From CAXBBB01 sp963815505 (GTDB taxonomy: Bacteria > Bacteroidota > Rhodothermia > Rhodothermales > BA12): a stretch of 64,000 bases of DNA. This document shows positions 18,564-27,834 of this stretch, in pieces. Location: the NCBI GenBank assembly GCA_963815505.1, contig CAWFGU010000005.1:142504-206503 (forward strand). Direction: 5' to 3'. A program made the position numbers and the translations under genes. The notes beneath the pieces are model-generated. The model was not told the DNA's origin. It saw only the letters and a list, made by a program, of their open reading frames with translations, and searched no databases. Within the stretch, counting starts at the first letter, position 1. Each line of letters begins with the position of its first letter.

Positions 18564-18800
18564 TCCTTCGAGTTGTCATCGCAGCTGTTTCTCGCGACCG
18601 ACCGAGCAGCGCGCCTCGTTCCATTTTCACTCCTTCCAAGCTGTCGTAGCGAGGAGCAGAGCGGCGTGGCGATCCGAGTCGACTTGCTGAAGCCGCTTAA
18701 CTTATATACGTACCCTGATTCGTTGAAGGGGTTAATTTCCCGCCGCTGACTTCTGCTCTAACCTCCCGCCGTGATGTGTCACGACGCTACCTGTTTCGAC

Positions 18801-19871
18801 ATGCGCTACCTCTGCCTCTTCTTCTTGTTGTTCGCTGCTCCTGCCTGGGCGCAGCCGTCGCCCGATTACATCTACGTCTGCAGCCAGAACGCAGCGCTCG
18901 TGACGGTATTCGATACGGAAACGTTTGAGCCGGTCGACACGATAGACGTGGCGGCGTTAGGGTTTGGGAAGAACGCCAAACCGCACCACGTTGCCGTTGA
19001 GCCCGAAGGGGAGTTTTGGTATCTGTCGCTGATCGGGGCGAATCGAGTCCTCAAGTTCAACCGCGACAACGAACTGCTCGGCCAAGTCGAGGTCGAGACT
19101 CCCGGTATGCTCAAAGCGTCGGCACAGGTCGACTATGTCTATGCAGCGCGATCCATTTCGGCTGTCAATCCGCCGTCTTCGATTGTGATTATCGACCGCA
19201 AAGCGATGGAGATCGAGGAGGAGATCGATGTGCTGTTTCCGCGCCCGCATGCGATGCAGTCGACGCCGCACGGGATGTACACCTACACGGCCAGTCTGAC
19301 GCGCAACCAGATGGCGATCATCGGCACGCAAACGAACGAGGTCGAGCTTCAAGACATTCCCGGATCGCTGCACACGATCGTCCAGTTCGGCACGTCGCCC
19401 GACGCGATGCAGATGGTGGGAACGGGGCAGACGAGCGGACAGGTGCTGTTCTGGAGCCTGGACGGCACGCCGGAGCATCCCCAGTTCATCGATTCGGTCT
19501 ACGTCGGTGGGCAGCCGTGGCACGCCATGTTCGAGCCGGACGGCGCGTTCGTCTACGTGCCACAGAACGCTGGCGACGCGGTCACCGTGATCGACGCCGC
19601 GACGCACGCGGTCACTGCTGTAATCAAAGGCGACGCCCTTCGGCAGCCCTATGACGCTGTCTTTCGGCCCGATGGTCGCTACGCGTTCGTGTCGGCCAAC
19701 AACCTGCGCGGCGACTACAAGCCGAACAGTTGGAACGGTGAGCACCCGGGCTTGGTCGTCGTGATCGATACGCAGACGCACGAGATAGTACGCGTGCTCG
19801 AAGTCGGCCCGAACGCGACTGGCATCGGCGTACGCAAGCCCGTAAGCCAGGACTTCTTCGCGCCATACTGA
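18801..19871 (+). CDS. exported YVTN/YncE-type beta-propeller protein
   Basis: A 356-residue protein with a signal peptide (MRYLCLFFLLFAAPAWAQ) followed by repeats of the YVTN type: VTVFDTETFEPVDTIDV, IVIIDRKAMEIEEEIDV, FVYVPQNAGDAVTVIDAAT and LVVVIDTQTHEIVRVLEVG. It probably forms a seven-bladed propeller in the periplasm or on the surface. Enzymatic residues are not evident. ATG 18801 places the signal at the N-terminus; ATG 18771 would add an unlikely extension. Its stop overlaps the next start as TGATG. Upstream, 18502-18800 holds a terminator and an AT-rich patch near 18700-18710 that could contain the promoter. Confidence 0.82.
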   Translation: MRYLCLFFLLFAAPAWAQPSPDYIYVCSQNAALVTVFDTETFEPVDTIDVAALGFGKNAKPHHVAVEPEGEFWYLSLIGANRVLKFNRDNELLGQVEVETPGMLKASAQVDYVYAARSISAVNPPSSIVIIDRKAMEIEEEIDVLFPRPHAMQSTPHGMYTYTASLTRNQMAIIGTQTNEVELQDIPGSLHTIVQFGTSPDAMQMVGTGQTSGQVLFWSLDGTPEHPQFIDSVYVGGQPWHAMFEPDGAFVYVPQNAGDAVTVIDAATHAVTAVIKGDALRQPYDAVFRPDGRYAFVSANNLRGDYKPNSWNGEHPGLVVVIDTQTHEIVRVLEVGPNATGIGVRKPVSQDFFAPY

Positions 19872-21757
19872 TGCGTGCTTCCTACATGGCTCTGACCTGC
19901 GGACTCGCCGCCGCGCTTCTAGGCGCCGGGTGCGCTCCTCCGCCCGAAAGCGCGACCCGCCCCCAGAGCGAATCAGCACCTGTCGCCTCGTTCGAGCGCC
20001 AAGTCGTTCCGTTCCGGGTAACCCGCACCGACAGCACACCGATCGCGCATCCGTTTCTGGGCGGATTCGACGTGCCGCGCCCGCAGTTCGTAGACATCGA
20101 CGCGGATGGTGACGTGGACCTGTTCGTTCAGGAGCACACGAGCCGACTGATGCACTTCGAAAACGTCGGCACGCCCGATTCGCCGGACTTCGTGTGGCGC
20201 AGCGATGCGTACGCGGGCCTCGACGTGGGCGAGTGGTACCGCTTCGGCGATCTGGACGCGGACGGGGACCTCGACTTGCTCGCCGAAACGCCGTTCAGCT
20301 ACGTCCGCCTTTTTCGCAACGAGGGGACGGCGCAGTCGGCCCGCTGGACGCTCGCCGCTGACTCACTGGCCCTACCCGACGGCTCGCCACTGTTCTCGGA
20401 CCGGCAGAACATCCCCAACCTGGTAGACATCGACGCGGACGGAAAGATGGACCTGTTCGTCGGCCGCCTCGACGGTACAGTTTCGCGCTTCGAGATCATC
20501 GACCCCAACGCGCCTATCCCGCGCTTCGAACTCATCGCCGAGCGGTTCGAGAACATCGAAATCGTGTCGCAATTCGGGTTGCCCGGCATCCAGAACGCCA
20601 AGCCGACCGGAAGCGAGACCGGTTTTCATGAGCCCCGCCACCAACGCGCCGGAATGACGACGATGCATGGCGCCAATACGATGACCTGGGCCGACGCGGA
20701 CGGAGACGGCGACTATGATCTGTTCTGGGGCGACTACTTCGAGCCTTCGCTGCTGCTCATCCGCAATCAGGGCACGCCTCGATCGCCGAGCCTGCGCGGA
20801 GAGCCACGACCGTATCCGCCGCGCGATCCGGTGCAATCGAGCGGCTACAACGCGCCGACCGTCGCAGACGTGGACGGCAACGGCTATCTCGACCTACTCG
20901 TCGGCGTCCTGGGCGGCGCGTTCGATCCGCAGCGCACGAGTACGGACAACCTGTGGTTCTACGCGCAGGACGCCAGCGGCTACGAGCGTACGTCGTCCCG
21001 CTTCCTCGACCAGATCGATGTGGGTAGCGACAGTGCGCCCGCTCTGGGCGACTTGGACGGAGACGGACGGATGGACCTGATCGTCGCCAGCAAGTCCGAT
21101 CCCGACGACGACGAGACGGGCAAGGCGTGGTGGTTTCGAGGCGTGGGCGACACGCGCACCGAGTTCAGGGCAGCGGGCGTGCTCGATGTGGGGACGGCGT
21201 TCCACCTCTCGCCCGCGATGGGTGATCTGGACGGCGATGGAACGGACGACCTGGCGATGGGCACGTGGCGCGGCGGCATCCGGCTCTACCTGAGCCAGGG
21301 AGGGGACCTGGTCCCACTCGACACGCTCGATCTACCCAGCGGCTCGCACGCCACACCGGCGCTGGGTGACCTAGACGGCGATGGTGACCTGGACCTGATC
21401 GCAGGTACCTCGCGCGGATCGCTCGTGCGCTTCGAAAACATCGGCACGCCAACGGCTCCCCGCTTCGCCAGAGGGCGCTCCGTCGCCGATATCGACATTG
21501 GACGCCGCGCCCACGCGTCGCTGGGCGATCTGGATGCCGACGGCACGCCGGAGCTGTTCGTGAGCGGTTTCGACACCGTCGCTGTTTTCAGCGTCGACGG
21601 TGGAGCGTTGACTCCGATGCCGAACGCTCTACTTGAAGGCATCGCGCTGCCGCCCCAGGCCACGTTCGCGCTCGGCGACGTGACACGCGACGGAATCGTG
21701 GACGCTGTCGTCGGGGGGCGGAGCGGGGGCGTGCTGTGGCTGCGCGGGCGGCGGTAG
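19871..21757 (+). CDS. FG-GAP/VCBS-repeat lipoprotein
   Basis: A 628-residue exported lipoprotein: MRASYMALTCGLAAALLGAGC has a good lipobox (LGAGC, Cys21). The rest is built of integrin-alpha/VCBS-like calcium-binding blades, each with a D-x-D-x-D-G/D-x-x-D loop (DIDADGDVDLF, GDLDADGDLDLLA, DADGDGDYDLFWGD, GDLDGDGRMDLIVAS, GDLDGDGDLDLIAGTS). It likely folds as a Ca2+-stabilised propeller displayed on the outer membrane. The start overlaps the upstream stop in TGATG, so it is co-expressed with the YVTN propeller and the pair may work together. Adhesion or glycan binding are possibilities only. Confidence 0.83.
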   Translation: MRASYMALTCGLAAALLGAGCAPPPESATRPQSESAPVASFERQVVPFRVTRTDSTPIAHPFLGGFDVPRPQFVDIDADGDVDLFVQEHTSRLMHFENVGTPDSPDFVWRSDAYAGLDVGEWYRFGDLDADGDLDLLAETPFSYVRLFRNEGTAQSARWTLAADSLALPDGSPLFSDRQNIPNLVDIDADGKMDLFVGRLDGTVSRFEIIDPNAPIPRFELIAERFENIEIVSQFGLPGIQNAKPTGSETGFHEPRHQRAGMTTMHGANTMTWADADGDGDYDLFWGDYFEPSLLLIRNQGTPRSPSLRGEPRPYPPRDPVQSSGYNAPTVADVDGNGYLDLLVGVLGGAFDPQRTSTDNLWFYAQDASGYERTSSRFLDQIDVGSDSAPALGDLDGDGRMDLIVASKSDPDDDETGKAWWFRGVGDTRTEFRAAGVLDVGTAFHLSPAMGDLDGDGTDDLAMGTWRGGIRLYLSQGGDLVPLDTLDLPSGSHATPALGDLDGDGDLDLIAGTSRGSLVRFENIGTPTAPRFARGRSVADIDIGRRAHASLGDLDADGTPELFVSGFDTVAVFSVDGGALTPMPNALLEGIALPPQATFALGDVTRDGIVDAVVGGRSGGVLWLRGRR

Positions 21758-21830
21758 AACTCGGAAAACCGGCGAATCCGCGAGACCCCCGGGTTTGAGG
21801 TGGTATCATTGGCGCATCCCCTCATCGACT

Positions 21831-22298
21831 ATGCCTCAGATCATCGAAGGACACTACGACGCCCGCAACCTGCGGATTGCATTCGTCGCCGGACGCTTCA
21901 ACGACTTCATCACGCGTCCGCTGCTCGACGGCGCCCTAGACGCGCTTCGCCGCCACGGAGGAGACACGGATTCGGCGACCGTAGCGTGGGTGCCGGGGGC
22001 GTTCGAGATTCCCGTCGTCGCCAAGCGGCTGGCTGAAACGGGTGACTACGATGCCGTCGTGGCGCTCGGAGCCGTGATTCGGGGAGCGACGCCGCACTTC
22101 GACCATGTCGCCGGGCAGGCGGCGAGCGGGCTGATGAGTGCGAGCTTGGAAACCGGAATACCGGTCGTGTTCGGCATCCTAACCGTCGAGTCGATTGAGC
22201 AGGCAATCGAGCGCGCGGGCACCAAGGCGGGCAACAAAGGCGCCGAAGCGCTCATGGCGGCGGTTGAAACGGCCAACGTGCTGCGACAGATCGCGTAG
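21831..22298 (+). CDS. ribH: 6,7-dimethyl-8-ribityllumazine synthase
   Basis: Condenses 5-amino-6-ribitylaminouracil with dihydroxybutanone phosphate in the penultimate step of riboflavin synthesis, in the cytoplasm. It is a normal-length protein of 155 residues with FVAGRFNDFI, VPGAFEIPVVAKRLA, ALGAVIRGATPHFDHVAG (catalytic His region) and PVVFGILTVESIEQAIERAGTKAGNKGAEA. ATG 21831 (MPQIIEG) matches the family start. Other rib genes are not in the window. It sits between two exported-protein genes, so it may have its own promoter. Confidence 0.96.
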   Translation: MPQIIEGHYDARNLRIAFVAGRFNDFITRPLLDGALDALRRHGGDTDSATVAWVPGAFEIPVVAKRLAETGDYDAVVALGAVIRGATPHFDHVAGQAASGLMSASLETGIPVVFGILTVESIEQAIERAGTKAGNKGAEALMAAVETANVLRQIA

Positions 22299-22390
22299 TT
22301 TGCATCAATCAGACACCGCGCGCCTCAGACCGACCGCTACCGTTTCTCCCGACGCACTCGCCGCCCTCATGCGGCTCATTTTTACGTTCG

Positions 22391-24688
22391 ATGACCCGGT
22401 ACCTGATCGCCTTCGCGCTGTTTCTGGCCGCTGCGCCTCTCGCCGCGCAGACCACGTTTCCCGACTGGCAGGCGTACCCGACGCTGTCGCGCGTCGAAGC
22501 GCTCGACACGCGCGGCGGCGACATCTGGGCAGTGGCTGGTGGCGGAGCGTTTCGTTATTCTACGGAGAGCGGGGAGGTCGAATCCTTCACGGTTATTCAA
22601 GGCCTATTCGGGCGCAACGCTCGCGCGCTCGCAACGCCTGATGGCACCGATGACGTGTGGATCGGCTACGGATCGGGCACGCTCGACCGGCTCGATGCAG
22701 CAACCGGCGAGGTTACGCGCTTCCGCGACATCTCGCGCGCGGTCCGTTTTTCGCAGCGGGGCATCAACCGGATCGTAGCTGCTGGCGACCGCCTCTATAT
22801 CGCGACGGATTTCGGCGTTGTCGTCTTCGACACGGTTCAGGGGATCGTGCGCGAGACGTACAGCAGATTCGCCAGTCTGTCGTCGGCAACGCCTTCTTAC
22901 GACGTGTCCGTAATCGGCGATCGCATCTACGTCGCTACGGCCGAGGGACTCGTGACCTCTGCACTCGACGGGCGCAATCTCCAAGATCCGGCCGCGTGGA
23001 CGCTCGAAGGCGGGTTGGGCAGCCGGACGGTCTTTTCAGTAGAATCCTTCGCAGGTCGCCTCTACGCAGGTACCGGCGCCGATCTTTACGTGCGAGACAG
23101 CGGCGCGTGGTCCGCACTGGGCGTCACGGGCGGAGCCGTGCGCACACTGGAACTCCAGGGCGACGGGCAACTCATCGGCGTCGAGCTCTTCGGTCTGATC
23201 AGCATCCAGCCAGACGGGACGAGCCAGGTCGTGCGTGCAGGTGTCCCCGACGATCCAGTCGACGTGGTATCGATCGGGGGTGTGCTGTGGGTGGGCGCGC
23301 GCGGCAGCGGGCTGGTGCGCGGAACGCTGAGCGTTGCCTCGTTCTCTGCTCAGCAGAGCGTCATCCCCCAAGGACCGCGCACCGATCTGTTCACCGACTT
23401 CGCCTTCCAGCCGGACGGCACGCTGTGGGCCGCCGGAAACGACGTGGGACTGTTCCGACTCTCTACGACGGGCGAGTGGACGCTCGTCGCTGATCCCACC
23501 GCTACGGGGCGGGCAAGTGACGACGTGTTCGAGGTCACCGTCGCGGCGGACGGGACGGTGTGGGCAGGGACCCAGGGCAACGGCGTCTTCCAGCGCACGC
23601 CCGAAGGCGAGATTCGTCAGTTCGGGCGTGCCAACTCCACGCTGCGCACCGCCGCGCCGACCAACCCCGACTTCCTGATCGTAGAAGGGATCGATGTGGA
23701 TCGCCAAGGAGCATTGTGGGTGACGAACAAGAACACGACACGTGCGCTCCAGACGCGGCAGCCCGACGGCACGTGGTCCAGCCTTCCCAATCCGGTCGGC
23801 GACGGGCTGCGCTCCAGCTACGACGCTTACATCGACTTGATGGTGGACAGCTTCGATCAGAAGTGGATGCTGCTCCAGAGCGAACTGGACGGATCGGTCG
23901 GGCGCGGCGTGGTCGTTTACGATACGGGCGCCGATCCCACCGATCCGAGCGACGACGCCTTCCGCCTGTTCACCGAAGGCAACGCGCCGCAGGGGCTGCC
24001 GTCCAACACGGCCCGCGCGATCACCGAAGACCGTCAGGGTCGCATCTGGGTAGCGACGGACAAAGGTGTCGCTTTTCTGCTCAGCAACGGCATTACGGCT
24101 CGTGACCCGTCGGCTCAGTTCAACTGGCCTGGCGACACCAATATCGGTCGGTTTCCGCTCGAAAACGTCAATGCGACAGCCATAGCCATCGACCTGGGGG
24201 GTGGAATCTGGGTTGGATCGTCTGAGGGCATTTTCGTGCTGCGCGAGACAGCGGGGCAGTTCCCCCTCGTCGCTCGTTACACCGTCGACAACGCTCCCCT
24301 GCCATCGAACCGAATCGTCGCGCTCGAAGTCAATCCGGCTACGGGCGATCTATTTATCGCCACGGACGCTGGTTTGGTCTCGTTTTCGGGCACGCCCGAA
24401 GCGCCCGCTTCCGAGGCCGGTGATTTGCGCGTGCACCCCAACCCCGCCCGGACATCCGATCTGAGCGGCAATGGTATCACGATCAGTGGACTCGTCGTCG
24501 AAGCTCAAATCCGCATTCTGACTGCTGACGGGCGCATGGTCTGGCGCGATGACTCTCGTGGAGGCAGCTACGTCTGGGACGGGCGTGATCTGCGAGGTGA
24601 GTTGGTGTCGTCGGGTGTGTACGTCGTCGTTGCCGTTGGGGCGGACGGCGAGGGGGCGGGTTATGGGCGGATCGCTGTTTTGAGGTAG
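22391..24688 (+). CDS. PorZ-like type IX secretion protein (propeller with sorting-type C-terminus)
   Basis: A 765-residue exported protein. The signal peptide MTRYLIAFALFLAAAPLAAQ is followed by FPDWQAYPTLSRVEAL, a stretch typical of the PorZ N-terminal propeller. Two-component-regulator-type propeller repeats follow (WIGYGSGTLDRLD, LYIATDFGVVVFD, WAGTQGNGVFQRTPEGE, IWVATDKGVAFLL, WVGSSEGIFVL). The last ~90 residues form a type IX sorting-like domain (LRVHPNPARTSDLSG ... WDGRDLRGELVSSGVYVVV). In Porphyromonas, PorZ belongs to the attachment complex that anchors type IX cargo to A-LPS; here that role is inferred from architecture. An alternative is an ordinary secreted propeller cargo. Confidence 0.65.
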   Translation: MTRYLIAFALFLAAAPLAAQTTFPDWQAYPTLSRVEALDTRGGDIWAVAGGGAFRYSTESGEVESFTVIQGLFGRNARALATPDGTDDVWIGYGSGTLDRLDAATGEVTRFRDISRAVRFSQRGINRIVAAGDRLYIATDFGVVVFDTVQGIVRETYSRFASLSSATPSYDVSVIGDRIYVATAEGLVTSALDGRNLQDPAAWTLEGGLGSRTVFSVESFAGRLYAGTGADLYVRDSGAWSALGVTGGAVRTLELQGDGQLIGVELFGLISIQPDGTSQVVRAGVPDDPVDVVSIGGVLWVGARGSGLVRGTLSVASFSAQQSVIPQGPRTDLFTDFAFQPDGTLWAAGNDVGLFRLSTTGEWTLVADPTATGRASDDVFEVTVAADGTVWAGTQGNGVFQRTPEGEIRQFGRANSTLRTAAPTNPDFLIVEGIDVDRQGALWVTNKNTTRALQTRQPDGTWSSLPNPVGDGLRSSYDAYIDLMVDSFDQKWMLLQSELDGSVGRGVVVYDTGADPTDPSDDAFRLFTEGNAPQGLPSNTARAITEDRQGRIWVATDKGVAFLLSNGITARDPSAQFNWPGDTNIGRFPLENVNATAIAIDLGGGIWVGSSEGIFVLRETAGQFPLVARYTVDNAPLPSNRIVALEVNPATGDLFIATDAGLVSFSGTPEAPASEAGDLRVHPNPARTSDLSGNGITISGLVVEAQIRILTADGRMVWRDDSRGGSYVWDGRDLRGELVSSGVYVVVAVGADGEGAGYGRIAVLR

Positions 24689-24775
24689 CGCATGATTCAC
24701 ATCCGCTTTGCGCGCCATCGCTTGCGCCGAGTGGGGAGCGGAGCCGTATGTTGGTTTTCCCCGTTCGGGACACGT

Positions 24776-24853
24776 GGCGGTTATAGCTCAGTAGGTTAGA
24801 GCGCCTGGTTGTGGTCCAGGAGGTCGTGGGTTCGATCCCCACTAATCGCCCCA
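24776..24853 (+). tRNA. tRNA-His (GTG)
   Basis: Cloverleaf with encoded G-1 opposite C73, the hallmark of tRNA-His. The acceptor is GCGGTTA, the anticodon stem-loop CCTGG TTGTGGT CCAGG reads GTG, the T arm is GTGGGTTCGATCCCCAC, and CCA is encoded at 24851-24853. Confidence 0.95.
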
Positions 24854-24870
24854 CTTCTCTCTACACATAT

Positions 24871-24942
24871 GCCGCGTTCGTCTAACGGTTAGGACGCCAG
24901 GTTTTCATCCTGGTAATAGGGGTTCGATTCCCCTACGCGGTA
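24871..24942 (+). tRNA. tRNA-Glu (TTC)
   Basis: A 72-nt cloverleaf 17 bases after tRNA-His. The anticodon loop TTTTCAT reads TTC, the D arm is TCGTCTAACGGTTAGGAC, and the T arm is AGGGGTTCGATTCCCCT. The first acceptor pair is G-T. CCA is not encoded. Confidence 0.93.
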
Positions 24943-24984
24943 CAACGCCTCCTCAGCCCCGGTTGAGGAGGCGTTGTCGTTTTC
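24942..24984 (+). terminator. Rho-independent terminator of the tRNA-His/Glu unit
   Basis: ACAACGCCTCCTCA (24942-24955) pairs perfectly with TGAGGAGGCGTTGT (24964-24977), a 14-bp stem with an 8-base loop followed by CGTTTTCG. It begins immediately at the 3' end of tRNA-Glu. Confidence 0.75.
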
Positions 24985-25003
24985 GCTCTACCACCTGTCT
25001 CTC

Positions 25004-25819
25004 ATGGACGCACCGCTGCTTCGCTCGTGCCCCAATTGCGGCTCTTACGAGTCTACAGTGAGTTTTCGTGAGGGCCCTTTTCGCGTCGTTCGGTGCGAGC
25101 AGTGCGGGCTGACCTTCTTGGGCAACCCACCGCCCGAGGACGAACTGTATGAGGACTACTACGACGGAAGCGAACTTGATGCCGCCGACTACCGAGCCGA
25201 ATCGTCTGACCCCGCACAGTGCGAACTATTCGCCATCAACCGCCAACGAGTCGAGCGAATCGCCCTAGCGAAGCCGAGCGGCACGCTACTCGACATCGGA
25301 TGCGGGCGCGGTCAGTTCGTTTGGTCAGCCCAGCAAGCGGGATTCGAGTCCAGTGGGATCGACGTGTCTCAGCGGGCAGTAGACTACGCGCGCGACAGGT
25401 TAGGGGTCGATGCGCAGGTTCGTGACTTGGAGGATGTGTCTCGGTCGGGCGATACGTTCGACGTGATTACGATGTGGCACGTGCTCGAACACTTCGCCGA
25501 CCCGTTTGCCACCCTCTGTACCGTGCGCGATATGCTCAAGCCGGAGGGAATCTGCGTCGTCGAAGTGCCCAACCTGCACAGCCTCAAATTCGTCCTATCC
25601 CGCACCAAGTGGAAGGGGGGCAACCATCCACTCTACCACCGGACGTTCTTCACATCGGCGACGCTGCGCCGTGCATTCAGAGACGCTGGCTTTGACGACG
25701 TACAACGAGAGCGCTGGTCCTATCAGGTGCCCGGACGCAGCCGGACGTTCGAACAGGTCAAGCGCGGCCTAGATCTGCTCGGACTTGACGCGTTTCTGGA
25801 CGTGACGGGACGCCGGTAG
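25004..25819 (+). CDS. zinc-ribbon class I SAM methyltransferase
   Basis: A 271-residue methyltransferase of the Methyltransf_23 type. The N-terminal zinc ribbon has two CxxC pairs (SCPNCGSYE and CEQCG). SAM-binding motif I is LLDIGCGRGQFV, followed by GIDVSQRAVDYA and VITMWHVLEHFADP. The C-terminal stretch GGNHPLYHRTFFTSATLRRAF is typical of polysaccharide- or small-molecule-modifying members. ATG 25004 is chosen over an upstream TTG that lies within the tRNA terminator. Its last 62 bases overlap the 3' end of the convergent DUF4105 gene. Confidence 0.83.
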   Translation: MDAPLLRSCPNCGSYESTVSFREGPFRVVRCEQCGLTFLGNPPPEDELYEDYYDGSELDAADYRAESSDPAQCELFAINRQRVERIALAKPSGTLLDIGCGRGQFVWSAQQAGFESSGIDVSQRAVDYARDRLGVDAQVRDLEDVSRSGDTFDVITMWHVLEHFADPFATLCTVRDMLKPEGICVVEVPNLHSLKFVLSRTKWKGGNHPLYHRTFFTSATLRRAFRDAGFDDVQRERWSYQVPGRSRTFEQVKRGLDLLGLDAFLDVTGRR

Positions 25820-27002
25820 TCATCGGCTCGTCGGTCCGATGTGTAGGCTTTCGGCTCTGGCCCAGTGCGCGGACGGCAATCAGTAAGGCGAGTGGCAGCC
25901 CAGCAATTGGCAAAGTCTGCGGAAGAACGAACCACAGCAGCGCCGTCAGCCCGGCGACGATGGCGGTGGCGATCCAGTAGATCCGTACCCACGCAGGCTG
26001 TGTCCGGCGAAGTACCCACCACGCCGCAGGGGCGTGCGTCGGCCAAAGCCACAGCAGATTGAGGTTGCGCTCGGTCACGTCGTGCAGCGTGAGCGTCCAC
26101 ATACCGAGCAGCATGAATCCGGCGATTCCGGCTACCACGAACAGCAGCACGTCCCAGCGCGAGCGGCGATACGGCTTCGCCCATCCTCGCACGAGGGCAA
26201 TCAGGCCGATGACAACCAGCACCCAACCCAACGCAGACGGCCAATCGAAAGCGGCGCCAGCGGTCGACGGAGTGCGGACGACGGTGTCGGTGCGTGAGAC
26301 AATGCGTTGCCCGTCTACCCGCGTGGCCTCGTTCAACTGATCCATCAGGGTGATCGGCAAGAACGCTGCTGATCGGGTGGTCACCTCTTCGTCTAGGTTC
26401 AAGCCGAGCAGCAAATTGAGTCCAAAGCGCAGCAGCGGGGCCGGGGCGTCGTACGGGCGCAGCAACTCGCGAAACGTCGTACCCGTCGGCGGCTCGGGAT
26501 AGACGAATTGCTTGCCCACGGCGTCCTCTACGATGTCGCGCGGGCGCGTGGAGCAGTTGTCGTAGAGGAAGTGGTACCGATACGTCCGATTTTCCTCGCG
26601 CGCGTTGTCGACGAGGAGCGCCCACAGCCGAGCGGTTTCGACGGGCGATAGATTCAGCGTTTGCTCAATGACGCCTCGCCCCTCACGTGCGTAGAAGTCG
26701 TACGAGTCAGCTGGCGGCGCGGTCGATAGCGTGTAGTCCAGCGCGCCGTGTGCGAACGAGAACACAAAAGTGTCTGTAAACTCGAACGTTCCATAGTTGA
26801 ATAGCACGTCCAGCCCACCCGGGTCCGTGATGCGTAGCGCCGTATGTCCCCAGCGGTTGTAGATCGCCGTACCGGGCGTAATCGTCACCAGGGCGACGCG
26901 CGCATTGGTGGAGAGCAGACGCGCAGGTTGGTGCGGCGAATGCTGCGCCTCCGTTGCCAGGGCTGGTCCGAAGAAGAGGGCGATGCAGAAGAGAAAGCGC
27001 AT
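25758..27002 (-). CDS. DUF4105 / Lnb N-terminal-domain membrane protein
   Basis: A 414-residue envelope protein. A signal peptide (MRFLFCIALFFGPALATEAQ) precedes a periplasmic NlpC/P60-like domain of the DUF4105/Lnb type. It contains NRWGHTALRITDP, FNYGTFEF and the Cys motif LYDNCSTRPRDI, candidate His and Cys of a thiol acyltransfer or hydrolase site. After about residue 250 there are five hydrophobic segments (SALGWVLVVIGLIALVRGW, WDVLLFVVAGIAGFMLLGMW and others). Lnb proteins move an acyl chain on lipoproteins; I infer only a related acyltransferase or hydrolase. The C-terminus is charged and overlaps the methyltransferase tail-to-tail. Confidence 0.78.
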   Translation of the reverse strand: MRFLFCIALFFGPALATEAQHSPHQPARLLSTNARVALVTITPGTAIYNRWGHTALRITDPGGLDVLFNYGTFEFTDTFVFSFAHGALDYTLSTAPPADSYDFYAREGRGVIEQTLNLSPVETARLWALLVDNAREENRTYRYHFLYDNCSTRPRDIVEDAVGKQFVYPEPPTGTTFRELLRPYDAPAPLLRFGLNLLLGLNLDEEVTTRSAAFLPITLMDQLNEATRVDGQRIVSRTDTVVRTPSTAGAAFDWPSALGWVLVVIGLIALVRGWAKPYRRSRWDVLLFVVAGIAGFMLLGMWTLTLHDVTERNLNLLWLWPTHAPAAWWVLRRTQPAWVRIYWIATAIVAGLTALLWFVLPQTLPIAGLPLALLIAVRALGQSRKPTHRTDEPMTTGVPSRPETRQVRADLGRA

Positions 27003-27040
27003 GGCGTAAGATCGCTACACCATGCGCCCGTTTCCACTGC

Positions 27041-27733
27041 TCATCCGGCCTGATCCGGTGCGCCGTAGGGAAGGGCGGTGCCTTCCAGGTCCACGCCTTC
27101 GCTGTTCATCCGCTCGTGTAGCGAAACGCGGGCGCCCTGAATGCGCTCGGCGAGTTCGTTGAGCGACGTGCCCATCGCGTAGGCGACCTCGTCAGCGGGC
27201 ATGTCGAACTCCTGATGCAGCAGCAGCGCGCCGCGGGCGTCCTCGTCGTCGATTAGGTCGAGTAAGCTGCCGTCGACTGGGTCGGCCAAGTCGGTAGGGA
27301 CGGCTCCAGGCGTGATCTCCTCCCACGTCACGACGCTATCGGGCTGGTACCACTCGTAGAACCACTGCTGAGCGCTATCTGACGCGTCGCCTTCGGTAGG
27401 AACGGGCGCGTCGAGCGAAATAACTTTTTCGGTGTCGAGCGTGTGCTGCCGCGCGACGAGTCCGCGCGCTGCACGGTGACCGACAGCAAGCAGCCAGCCG
27501 CGCAGGCTCATCTCGCTGGGCAAGCGGTCGCGCCGGTCCCACGCCTGAACGATGGCCTCTCCGACGATGTCCTCGGGCACCAAGTCCTGATCGCCGATCT
27601 TGCCTTTGGCCTTGTAGTACGAGAGGTCGCGGCGCGCGGCGGCGAGGAGCGTGTCGGTGTGCGGTTCGATGGCGGTGCGGAAGCCGTCTTTGTCGCCTTT
27701 GGAAAGCGCGTCGCGCCAGTTGGTGTCAGCCAT
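27041..27733 (-). CDS. ECF-like RNA polymerase sigma factor
   Basis: A 230-residue protein with a sigma-70 region-2-like helical segment: LVPEDIVGEAIVQAWDRRDRLPSEMSLRGWLLAVGHRAARG resembles the core-binding and -10 recognition part. A degenerate region-4-like helix-turn-helix follows (GALLLHQEFDMPADEVAYAMGTSLNELAERIQGARVSLHERM). It is longer than most ECF factors because of an acidic linker between the regions. ATG 27733 (MADTNWRD) is preferred over a longer start. No anti-sigma gene is adjacent. DUF4105 lies 38 bases downstream on the same strand, which suggests a joint transcript. Confidence 0.78.
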   Translation of the reverse strand: MADTNWRDALSKGDKDGFRTAIEPHTDTLLAAARRDLSYYKAKGKIGDQDLVPEDIVGEAIVQAWDRRDRLPSEMSLRGWLLAVGHRAARGLVARQHTLDTEKVISLDAPVPTEGDASDSAQQWFYEWYQPDSVVTWEEITPGAVPTDLADPVDGSLLDLIDDEDARGALLLHQEFDMPADEVAYAMGTSLNELAERIQGARVSLHERMNSEGVDLEGTALPYGAPDQAG

Positions 27734-27834
27734 TGGGAAGTCCGGAGTTGGTTCTAAGAGATGTTCAGACACCTACCGGATCCCACTGGCCCACGTTCGT
27801 CGGCAAGCGTAACGGCGCGGTACTTCGTGCGGCG

